Shown here in pieces: positions 7,168 to 13,170 of a stretch of DNA of 16,904 nt (positions are counted from its first letter, which is position 1; each line of letters starts with the position of its first letter). The position numbers and the translations under genes were made by a program. Under the pieces are notes generated by a model. That model had not been told where the DNA came from, ran no database searches, and was given only the letters and a program-made list of their open reading frames with translations. The DNA is from Dehalococcoidia bacterium UBA1151 (lineage in GTDB: Bacteria > Chloroflexota > Dehalococcoidia > Lucifugimonadales > Lucifugimonadaceae), in assembly GCA_002311865.1 (NCBI GenBank), contig DBZV01000165.1, positions 4,620 to 21,523 on the forward strand, read 5' to 3'.

Positions 7168-8214
7168 CTAGCTGTCGCGATCCGAGACGGACGCTTCCGC
7201 AAACGTCGCCATGCCGTTGTGGAGGTTCACCGCGGCGGCGATGACGGACATCGCCAGTGCGGCGCCAGAACCTTCTCCCAGCCGCATGTCCAGTTCCAGC
7301 AGTGGTCGCAAGCCAAGGTGCTCCAGGGCGATGCCGTGCCCCGGCTCAACAGACCTGTGACCAGCAATCATGTAGGCGGTGACGATGGGTTCGATCTGCG
7401 AGGCAAGCAAGGCGGCCGAGGTTGCGATATATCCGTCCAGCACGATCGCGATGCGGTGACTGGCCGCACCAAGCATCAGGCCGGCGATAAATCCGATCTC
7501 GAATCCTCCGACCGCCGAGAGTACGCCCCACGGGTCGTCTGCGGACGGCTGATTCTTCGCCACCCCACGGGTGATCGCGTCGATCTTTCGGCTCAGGCCT
7601 TCATCATCGATGCCAGTGCCGCGCCCGGCCACGGTCGTCACGTCGCGGCCGGTCATGACAGCTGTGATCGCCGCGGCTGATGTCGAGTTGCCGATGCCCA
7701 TCTCGCCGGGGGCGATCAGCTGCGCCCCCATAGTGGCAAGGTCACCAGCTACCTGACGACCAGAATCGATTGCCTCATCTGCCTGTTCCAGCGACATTGC
7801 CGGACCCGTTGTGAAATCAGCCGTCCCGCGCCCCTGACTCCGGTTGACGAGACCCGCGGTGGGGCCGGGGATCTCACCCGCGACGCCACAATCGACGATC
7901 ATCACCTCCGCGCCGACGGTCTTTGCAAGCACATTGATCGCGGCTCCACCACCCAGGAAGTTGGCCACCATCTGCGGCGTTACCTCGGCCGGGAACGCGC
8001 TCACACCCTGCGCCGTGACACCGTGGTCGGCAGCGGCCACGACTATCCATTTGGCGTCGACATTGGGTCGAGCGGTGGCCTGGATTCCGGCCAACTGGAT
8101 CGCCACTTCCTCCAGACGGCCAAGGCTACCCTGCGGCTTGGTTAGCGAATCCTGGCGCGCCGTTGCCGCCTCAATCGCGGCCGCGTCTAACGCAGGTATC
8201 GCTACCGAGTTCAA
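7168..8214 (-). CDS. cobT: Nicotinate-nucleotide:dimethylbenzimidazole phosphoribosyltransferase
   Basis: A 348-residue protein, typical for CobT. It transfers phosphoribose from nicotinate mononucleotide to a lower-ligand base such as 5,6-dimethylbenzimidazole, producing alpha-ribazole-phosphate for CobS. Motifs run the full length: DSLTKPQGSLGRLE (22-35), AAADHGVTAQGVSAFP (60-75), GEMGIGNSTSAAA (170-182), GRGTGIDDEGL, SAVGGFEIGFIAG, AGHRSVEPGH (284-293) and RLGEGSGAAL (311-320), where Glu314 aligns with the catalytic base known in Salmonella CobT. I chose TTG at 8214, two bases after the cobO stop, because GGAG at 8222-8225 lies 7 bases upstream; the frame stays open to 8259, but that stretch is inside cobO. 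No bluB is visible, so the base must come from elsewhere. Confidence 0.96.
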   Translation of the reverse strand: MNSVAIPALDAAAIEAATARQDSLTKPQGSLGRLEEVAIQLAGIQATARPNVDAKWIVVAAADHGVTAQGVSAFPAEVTPQMVANFLGGGAAINVLAKTVGAEVMIVDCGVAGEIPGPTAGLVNRSQGRGTADFTTGPAMSLEQADEAIDSGRQVAGDLATMGAQLIAPGEMGIGNSTSAAAITAVMTGRDVTTVAGRGTGIDDEGLSRKIDAITRGVAKNQPSADDPWGVLSAVGGFEIGFIAGLMLGAASHRIAIVLDGYIATSAALLASQIEPIVTAYMIAGHRSVEPGHGIALEHLGLRPLLELDMRLGEGSGAALAMSVIAAAVNLHNGMATFAEASVSDRDS

Positions 8215-8215
8215 G

Positions 8216-8788
8216 CTAAAACTCCACGCCTCGCTGCGCCTTGATTCCCTGATCCGCATACGGGTGCTTAATCTGTTTCATCTCCGTGACCAGATCGGCA
8301 TACTCAATCAACTCAGGCTGGGCGTCCCGGCCTGTCAGCACCACATGCTCCATCTCAGGCCGTCGCCGGAGCACATCGATCACGTCGTTGATGTCGATCC
8401 AACCGTAGCGAATCGGGTATGTGATCTCATCCAGGATCACGAGATCGTAGTCGCCCGAGAGAATCCTCTCAGAGGCCAGTTTCCAGCCTGCTGCCGCTGC
8501 CGACGCATCATCAGCGAGATCCTCAGACTCCCACGTGAAGCCTTTGCCGGTTGCGATCATTTCGATGCCCATCTTCTCGGCCGCGAGCTGCTCGCCGTAC
8601 TGGCCCTTTGGCTGCTTGATGAACTGGATTACGGACACCTTCATGTCACGTCCCCAGGCCCGGGTCATTACTCCAAACGCAGCGGTGCTCTTCCCCTTGC
8701 CATCACCCGTGTTGATGATGACCAGTCCTTTGCGAATACGCTTCGGACGTTCGGGATCGGGGCGCGGACGTCTATTTCTTGTGGTCAT
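8216..8788 (-). CDS. cobO: Cob(I)alamin / corrinoid adenosyltransferase, CobA-type
   Basis: A 190-residue ATP:corrinoid adenosyltransferase of the CobA/CobO/BtuR family. It forms the cobalt-carbon bond by moving the 5'-deoxyadenosyl group from ATP to a reduced corrinoid. The modified P-loop NTGDGKGKST (26-35) follows a basic N-terminal tail. Further hallmarks are DYDLVILDEITYPIRYGWI, the VVLTGRDAQPELIEYADLVTEM block and the C-terminal IKHPYADQGIKAQRGVE. ATG 8788 overlaps the end of btuD by 17 bases and is preceded by GAGG with 7 bases spacing. Placed right after the importer genes, it would adenosylate incoming corrinoids before they reach CbiP, CbiB and CobU, which work on adenosylated substrates. 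Confidence 0.95.
   Translation of the reverse strand: MTTRNRRPRPDPERPKRIRKGLVIINTGDGKGKSTAAFGVMTRAWGRDMKVSVIQFIKQPKGQYGEQLAAEKMGIEMIATGKGFTWESEDLADDASAAAAGWKLASERILSGDYDLVILDEITYPIRYGWIDINDVIDVLRRRPEMEHVVLTGRDAQPELIEYADLVTEMKQIKHPYADQGIKAQRGVEF
8222..8225 (-). promoter_or_regulatory. Ribosome binding site of cobT
   Basis: GGAG on the minus strand inside the last codons of cobO, 7 bases before TTG 8214. It supports this TTG start and translational coupling to cobO. Confidence 0.6.
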
Positions 8789-9629
8789 TCGATTGCCTCA
8801 CCGGCCCAATCAGCCGGACATACGGTCGGCCGTTCAATTCGTCGATTTCGATAGTAGCCTCAACTTCAAACACGCGTGCAAGATTGTCGGCTGTCAGAAC
8901 TTCAGCAGGGGTGCCATCCGCGATCAGTTTTCCGCGATCCAGCAGCACCAGCCGGTCACAGTGACGGGCGGCTAGACTTACGTCGTGGAGGACGACTACG
9001 GTACCCATGCCTGCCGCAGCTTCGGCGTGAACCAGCGCCATGAGCTCGATCTGGTGCTTCAGATCGAGACTGGCGGTAGGTTCATCCAGCAGAAGCAGTT
9101 CCGGTTCCTGCGCCAGTGATCGGGCGATCAAGACGCGCTGACGCTCCCCGCCGGACATATCGCCGAGTTGCCGATCCGCAAATTCTTCTACCCCCGTGCG
9201 TTTCAGGGCGTCCAGGGCGACTTTTCGGTCGTTCTCGCCCTCCACCTGGAATCTGCCCAGATGGGGATACCGCCCCATGAGGGCGATCTCCATCGCGGTG
9301 AACGACATTCCGTGACCGCTAGACTGCGGCAGATAGGCGATCTTTTTTGCCTTGGCACGCGCGTCAAATTTGTCCAGTTGCACACCAGACAGCTCAACAC
9401 TACCGGATTCCGGCTCAATCAGCCCTGATACGGCCCTGAGAGTGGTCGTTTTGCCTGAGCCGTTCGGGCCAATGATCCCAACCATCTCACCCGGATTCAC
9501 AGAGAAGGAAACACCATCGACAGCAAGCGTCCGGCCGAGTTCGACCCGCAGGTCCGCGACACGGAGTAACGGACTCTGCGGGGCAGGATTGTCCGCTGGT
9601 GGATGATGCGATTCGACGGTCAGTACCAA
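8772..9629 (-). CDS. btuD: Corrinoid ABC transporter ATP-binding protein (BtuD/FepC family)
   Basis: A 285-residue ATPase. Motifs are Walker A GPNGSGKT (54-61), Q-loop YLPQS near 99, signature MSGGERQRV (158-166), Walker B LLLLDEPTASLD (178-189) and the switch His in VLHDVSLAARHCDR (215). This is the FecE/BtuD branch that partners FecCD-type permeases. The C-terminal tail ends in ELNGRPYVRLIG, as in many relatives. The start is the TTG at 9629, adjacent to the btuF stop codon (TAG-TTG), so coupling is tight; the first 20 residues are not conserved-looking and a later start is possible. Position between btuF and cobO and the upstream cobalamin riboswitch point to corrinoid uptake rather than iron-siderophore uptake. 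Confidence 0.92.
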   Translation of the reverse strand: MVLTVESHHPPADNPAPQSPLLRVADLRVELGRTLAVDGVSFSVNPGEMVGIIGPNGSGKTTTLRAVSGLIEPESGSVELSGVQLDKFDARAKAKKIAYLPQSSGHGMSFTAMEIALMGRYPHLGRFQVEGENDRKVALDALKRTGVEEFADRQLGDMSGGERQRVLIARSLAQEPELLLLDEPTASLDLKHQIELMALVHAEAAAGMGTVVVLHDVSLAARHCDRLVLLDRGKLIADGTPAEVLTADNLARVFEVEATIEIDELNGRPYVRLIGPVRQSNDHKK

Positions 9630-10679
9630 CTACTCAAAGCCCCCAAACGTGACGCCAGCGTACTGCTCAGGGAACAGAACTGCTGACAGGTCTTCTATAC
9701 CTCTCACGTTCCAGTGAGAGAGTGTTGTGAAGTAGCGGGGATCGCCCAGCATGATCTTGTCGTTCGCAATGGCGGGGACATTCGCCAGGGCCGGCTCAGC
9801 CTTCAACAGATCGGCGAGATCCGTTGCGCCGGGATCAGGTTGGGTGATGACGATCACGTCGGGATTCATTGCGATGATGCTCTCGATGGAGATCGTTTCG
9901 TGTCCATCGATGCCTGAAGTGCCCGCAACGTTTTCGCCGCCCGCCTGCTCAATGATCCCACCTTCGGTTGAGTCGCCACCTGCTGCCGAAATGGAATCGG
10001 AGAACTTGGCGATCGACAAGACGCCGAGCTTTGTGGCGTTTCCTGCGTCTGCAACGCTCGCCTGCACAAAGCCGATTCGAGACTGAATCTGCGCAATCAA
10101 ATCTTCCGCACGATCTTCCGCACCCAGCATGTAGGCAAGTGTCCGTATGTTGGTCTCATGCCCCTCACCGGAGCTCTCAAGCTCCGTTCGCACAACCTGG
10201 ATGCCGGTGCCCCTGATCGCGTCGACGAGATCCTCCTTGGTGAACTTGCTGGCGATCACGAGGTCCGGGTTGAGTGAAACAACTTCTTCTGCATCTCGTT
10301 TCACCTTCGGTAGCGCCTGAACTTCCCCCGCTACGTTGGAGTAGGTCTCATTTGCGGTGAAGCTGCCAATGCCGACCAGGCCTTCAGCGCCCACAAGTGC
10401 GACCACAATCTCATCGTGGCCCAGAGAGAGTGTGTGCAGGCGTTGAGGCGGTGCATCAATGGTGATTCGCTCATCCCCAAGCTGCAATACACGCGGCCAG
10501 CCGAAGTTTGTGGGGTCAACGATGGCGTCGATGTCCCATGGGCTGGGAACGTTGATTTCGGGTGTTGGGGCGGAAGCGGCCGGAGCGACAACGTCCTCAG
10601 ACCCGCACGCAATGGCAACGGTGAAAATGGCGAACGCCGCGAGCGCGATGATCGGCGATCTGAATAACTTGAACTTCAA
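9630..10679 (-). CDS. btuF: Corrinoid-binding lipoprotein of ABC importer (BtuF-like)
   Basis: A 349-residue substrate-binding protein. The N-terminus is a lipoprotein signal: a short basic stretch (K, K, R), a hydrophobic core and the lipobox FTVAIAC with Cys25 as the probable lipid-modified residue. A Pro/Ala-rich linker follows. The mature part has the two-lobed helical-backbone fold pattern of the BtuF/FepB family: RLHTLSLGHDEIVVALVGAEGLVGIG, then LNPDLVIASKF, then SIESIIAMNPDVIVITQP in the second lobe. I chose TTG 10679 because a perfect AAGGAG (10686-10691) lies 6 bases upstream and the codons before it contain that site; a TTG at 10697 would leave it inside the gene. It would capture corrinoids outside the membrane and deliver them to BtuC. 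Confidence 0.9.
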   Translation of the reverse strand: MKFKLFRSPIIALAAFAIFTVAIACGSEDVVAPAASAPTPEINVPSPWDIDAIVDPTNFGWPRVLQLGDERITIDAPPQRLHTLSLGHDEIVVALVGAEGLVGIGSFTANETYSNVAGEVQALPKVKRDAEEVVSLNPDLVIASKFTKEDLVDAIRGTGIQVVRTELESSGEGHETNIRTLAYMLGAEDRAEDLIAQIQSRIGFVQASVADAGNATKLGVLSIAKFSDSISAAGGDSTEGGIIEQAGGENVAGTSGIDGHETISIESIIAMNPDVIVITQPDPGATDLADLLKAEPALANVPAIANDKIMLGDPRYFTTLSHWNVRGIEDLSAVLFPEQYAGVTFGGFE

Positions 10680-10685
10680 TCTAAT

Positions 10686-10691
10686 CTCCTT
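10686..10691 (-). promoter_or_regulatory. Ribosome binding site of btuF
   Basis: AAGGAG on the minus strand, 6 bases before TTG 10679. It is the best Shine-Dalgarno match in the operon and decides between TTG 10679 and the earlier TTG 10697. Confidence 0.75.
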
Positions 10692-10698
10692 GTTCAAC

Positions 10699-11778
10699 CT
10701 AAAGCGCCTCCGCTCTTGCTCTGTTCCGCGCTAGCAGGAACAGGAAGAACGGGGCTCCGATAAATGCGGTGATAATCCCAACGCGTACTTCTGAGGGGGT
10801 CACCAGTGTGCGGGCGATGGTGTCAGCGCCCAGCATGAATGCCGCGCCTCCCAGCGCGCTGAGGGGCAGCAGAACCCTGTTGTCCGGCCCCAACACCAGG
10901 CGCAGCATGTGCGGCACAACAAGTCCAACGAATGCGATCGTGCCGCTGAAGGCCACTGCGGTGCCCGTGGCCAGCGTTGCGCCAACCAGCAGAATCACTC
11001 TGGTGGCCGTTGTACGCACGCCTAGTGAGGATGCTTCATCGTCGCCCAGCATCAACAGATTCAGCTCTCTTGAGTTGGCGATGACGATTAATACACCGGC
11101 CAATATAAGTGGAAGCGAGATCTGCACGTCATCCCACCCTGCAGAGTCGAATCCGCCGGCCAGCCAGAAGATAATCTCGCGCTGGATATCGCTGTTTGAG
11201 GTGAACGTGATTATTCCTGAGACGATTGCGCCAAGGAACGAGCTAACCGCGACGCCAGCGAGCAAAAGAGTGGCCATGGAAGTACGGCCGCCGGTGGACG
11301 CGATTCCGTAGACGAGAGCGGTTGCCGCGAACGCTCCGACGAAGGCGAAAAGGGGGAGGAATATGCCTGAGGCCGCCTGCGCGCCAATTGAGATTGCGAT
11401 CACCGCGCCCAACGCTCCACCTGAGGAAACGCCGATGATGCCTGGGTCGGCCAGTGGGTTCCGAAATAGCGACTGCATTGCCGCGCCTGAGATTCCAAGT
11501 GCCGCCCCAACCAGCATGGCGAGAATGATTCGGGGTAGGCGTATGCGCTCGATTACGAGCTGCTCAGTGACTGTTGCCGATGAATCGCCAATTCCCACCG
11601 CTTCAAGAAGGCCGGTCATGGAGTCTCGGGTAGACAGGTCAACCGGGCCAACAGAAACAGCGATCACCATCAGAATTATCAGCAGGACGCCGCAGCCTGT
11701 CACACCCAGAGCCAGTCTTCTGGACAGGGATGTCCGCCGAATCTGCTCTCGGCTGAATATAAACCCGCTAACGGTCAA
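10699..11778 (-). CDS. btuC: Corrinoid ABC transporter permease (BtuC/FecCD family)
   Basis: A 359-residue polytopic permease with about ten hydrophobic segments. FecCD-family landmarks are IRLPRIILAMLVGAALGISG, AAMQSLFRNPLADPGIIGVSSG, the central ATRVILLVGATLATG, AFSGTIAFVGLVVPHMLR, which contains the coupling helix toward the ATPase, and the C-terminal RVGIITAFIGAPFFLFLLAR. It is the first gene after the cobalamin riboswitch, hence the corrinoid assignment. The start is TTG at 11778. Its only Shine-Dalgarno-like sequence, AGGGG (11787-11791), sits 8 bases upstream inside the 3' arm of a 9-bp hairpin, so translation of this first gene probably depends on that hairpin. The stop is 19 bases before the btuF start. 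Confidence 0.93.
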   Translation of the reverse strand: MTVSGFIFSREQIRRTSLSRRLALGVTGCGVLLIILMVIAVSVGPVDLSTRDSMTGLLEAVGIGDSSATVTEQLVIERIRLPRIILAMLVGAALGISGAAMQSLFRNPLADPGIIGVSSGGALGAVIAISIGAQAASGIFLPLFAFVGAFAATALVYGIASTGGRTSMATLLLAGVAVSSFLGAIVSGIITFTSNSDIQREIIFWLAGGFDSAGWDDVQISLPLILAGVLIVIANSRELNLLMLGDDEASSLGVRTTATRVILLVGATLATGTAVAFSGTIAFVGLVVPHMLRLVLGPDNRVLLPLSALGGAAFMLGADTIARTLVTPSEVRVGIITAFIGAPFFLFLLARNRARAEAL

Positions 11779-11785
11779 TTAAAAT

Positions 11786-11809
11786 ACCCCTGACTACGAG
11801 GTCAGGGGT
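11786..11809 (-). promoter_or_regulatory. Shine-Dalgarno-sequestering hairpin before btuC
   Basis: On the minus strand ACCCCTGAC (11809-11801), loop CTCGTA, then GTCAGGGGT (11794-11786) form a perfect 9-bp stem. The 3' arm contains AGGGG, the only plausible Shine-Dalgarno for TTG 11778. The stem is followed by ATTTTAATTG, a weak U-rich stretch, so action as an intrinsic terminator is an alternative. In either form it is the likely OFF state of the cobalamin riboswitch. Confidence 0.7.
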
Positions 11810-11876
11810 GAATTCGGAGGCGGAGCAATTGCCACGGTTGCCGAGGTTCTCCCTGACGCGGGGAGCCAATACTCAG

Positions 11877-12044
11877 GCTTGCTGGCAGGTCTCCTGACTT
11901 ACAGAGGATGCTTCCGCCGCCATTCCTACCCGCTTTCACGGAAAGTGGCACTTGACGGAACTGCTCTGATCACAGTGGCGCGACCGTAGCGGATTTTCAC
12001 CGCTTTCCCTTTTCATCCCGACAAGTCGGGACACCGGGCAAGCT
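11877..12044 (-). ncRNA. Cobalamin (adenosylcobalamin-type) riboswitch
   Basis: Read on the minus strand, the closing stem P1 pairs GCTTGC (12043-12038) with GCAAGC (11882-11877). Next comes a hairpin CCCGAC-TT-GTCGGG (12030-12017) and then the core AAGGGAAAGCGGTG and AAAATCCGC. GCGCCACTGTGATCAG follows (about 11982-11966), matching the conserved CCGCCACTGT box. The 3' part ends with the B12 box GTCAGGAGACCTGCC (11898-11884), which is essentially the family consensus. The aptamer would bind a cobalamin and shut off the btu-cob operon when the vitamin is plentiful. Expression platform, SD hairpin and btuC start follow within 100 bases. I cannot decide from sequence whether it prefers adenosyl- or aquo/methylcobalamin, though the long peripheral region favours the adenosyl type. 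Confidence 0.93.
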
Positions 12045-12066
12045 ACTAATTCAGTTGTTAAAGAGA

Positions 12067-12095
12067 AGTATTTATCCGCGCATGATCTTTGTCAA
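12067..12095 (-). promoter_or_regulatory. Sigma70-type promoter for the riboswitch-btu-cob operon
   Basis: On the minus strand a perfect -35 TTGACA (12095-12090) is followed after 17 bases by AATACT (12072-12067), a 4-of-6 match to the -10. Transcription would start near 12060, about 16 bases before the riboswitch P1 stem. It lies just after the stop codon of the regulator gene (12110). Confidence 0.65.
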
Positions 12096-12109
12096 TGTGC
12101 CCGGACTTT

Positions 12110-12793
12110 CTATGCATCATGGACAGGTGTTGAAGCTGGTATTTGGCTCGCTTCAATCTCATAGAGACAACAGCCGAACCCGTCCCGCACACTTTCTGAC
12201 CTCAGACTCTCTGCACCCATCACACTGGAAATAAGCCTGGAGTCAAATGAGCAGATGACGGGATTTGACATCGCGGCGGAACGGTAAGGACAGTTGTTGA
12301 GTTGGATCTTGAACGTACCGTTCTCAGCAACCACCTTCGGATCGTAATGCCGAACTTTCAACAACTCTGTCAGCTTGACGATGGGAGGCCGGGTATCATC
12401 CGCCATTGCGACACTGACAACCCGATCAGCCATCGATTCAAATACTTGCGTAATTACCTGGCTGCCGCTCTTGCCACTGAGCTGCTCGGCTGTGAGATCT
12501 GAGACCTCATTGATCATGTCGGCCAGGAGAAGATCGTACTCACGGGGGCCAGTTTCAAAGCCTTCAGGCGTTAACCGGAACACATGCTCCGGTCGGCCAG
12601 CGCCTTCACGTTTTTCCTCGAAATCCAGCATCCCATCGCGCTGAAGGATACCCAGGTGCCGCCGGACCGTCGCAGGAGCCATTTCAAGCTTAATTGAAAG
12701 TTCCGAGACCGTTTTATGACTGCCCAGTTGGATGAGCCTCAGGATTTCAGAACGGGTGTTTTGCAACGCTAAACAAACTTTCAGATGGCGCAC
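12110..12793 (-). CDS. Winged-helix transcriptional regulator, SufR/COG2345-like
   Basis: 227 residues from GTG 12793. The N-terminal part is a winged helix of the ArsR/DeoR type: NTRSEILRLIQLG, then the helix-turn-helix TVSELSIKLEMAPATVRRHL, then a wing ending in GAGRPEHVFRLTPEGFE, which is characteristic of the SufR/COG2345 group. The C-terminal half carries NNCPYRSAAMSNPVIC, a Cys-x12-Cys pair (168 and 181), and a terminal Cys-Cys (208, 209). SufR binds an iron-sulfur cluster with Cys-x12-Cys-x13-Cys-x14-Cys; here the third position is not a Cys. The protein may sense iron-sulfur status or redox, but its target is unknown. GGTGGA lies 6 bases before GTG 12793; the frame stays open to a TTG at 12844 without a site. 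It ends just before the btu-cob promoter, so readthrough into that operon is possible. Confidence 0.8.
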   Translation of the reverse strand: MRHLKVCLALQNTRSEILRLIQLGSHKTVSELSIKLEMAPATVRRHLGILQRDGMLDFEEKREGAGRPEHVFRLTPEGFETGPREYDLLLADMINEVSDLTAEQLSGKSGSQVITQVFESMADRVVSVAMADDTRPPIVKLTELLKVRHYDPKVVAENGTFKIQLNNCPYRSAAMSNPVICSFDSRLISSVMGAESLRSESVRDGFGCCLYEIEASQIPASTPVHDA

Positions 12794-12812
12794 ATTAGGT
12801 CCACCAAAAGCG

Positions 12813-12830
12813 ACTGTTCGTATCAACAGT
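12813..12830. promoter_or_regulatory. Inverted repeat upstream of the regulator, possible operator
   Basis: ACTGTT-N6-AACAGT is a perfect 6-bp dyad 20-37 bases upstream of the chosen regulator start and 18 bases before the small plus-strand gene. Its size and place fit an autoregulatory operator of the adjacent winged-helix protein, but a short dyad can occur by chance. Confidence 0.35.
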
Positions 12831-12847
12831 TGCAGGCGGACCAATAG

Positions 12848-13168
12848 ATGTTACCGCTTATGGCCCTAATGCACGGTGCTATCTGGCGCGAGATCACCCA
12901 GTACTGGACTGCCATTACTATGCGCTTCAAATCTCACAAGCAAAAGAATAGCCCTGATATAAACGGGACAAATCCAGACTCTATTTGCGTGCATCAGTGG
13001 AGAATTGAGCCGCCAAACGGCCCCACCTCATACGGTGTTTGCGGCGTGTGTGGTGAAAGCCGCGAGTTCAAAAATTCGTACGAAATAAGTTCATGGGACC
13101 ATCGGAAAAAGCACAACCCTCAAAACGGTTCTCAGGCGGAAGAAAACGCCGCGAGCAAGAAGCGCTAG
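12848..13168 (+). CDS. Small CxH/CxxC protein of unknown function
   Basis: 106 residues if it starts at ATG 12848; an in-frame ATG at 12920 would give 82 residues and may be the true start, since the first 24 residues look unconserved. The core is CVHQWRIEPPNGP (Cys47, His49) followed by YGVCGVCGESREFKNS (Cys65, Cys68). The Cys-x-His...Cys-x2-Cys set suggests a small zinc-binding fold. The phrase W-IE-PNGP-S-GVC--CGE-REF-NS has the look of a small uncharacterised family found in Chloroflexota and Actinobacteria, recalled from memory only. The C-terminus is basic and polar. It is transcribed divergently from the regulator and ends two bases before the cofE stop (convergent). No function is known to me. 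Confidence 0.7.
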   Translation: MLPLMALMHGAIWREITQYWTAITMRFKSHKQKNSPDINGTNPDSICVHQWRIEPPNGPTSYGVCGVCGESREFKNSYEISSWDHRKKHNPQNGSQAEENAASKKR

Positions 13169-13170
13169 AT

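Larger units (their letters stand above)
2506..12060 (-). other. btuCFD-cobOTS-cbiB-cobC-cbiP-(cobU) operon
   Basis: Ten genes face the same way. From btuF to cbiP every junction is an overlap or a gap of at most four bases: btuF-btuD 0, btuD-cobO overlap 17, cobO-cobT 1, cobT-cobS 3, cobS-cbiB 4, cbiB-cobC overlap 4, cobC-cbiP 3. cobU follows after 273 bases that contain a foldback element. The only recognised control region is the promoter and riboswitch upstream of btuC. Confidence 0.75.

Noticed and set aside
7844..8854. Plus-strand open frame of 336 codons
   Set aside because: It runs antisense across three well-identified genes (cobT, cobO and the end of btuD) and has no domain; length is explained by low stop-codon frequency in this GC range.
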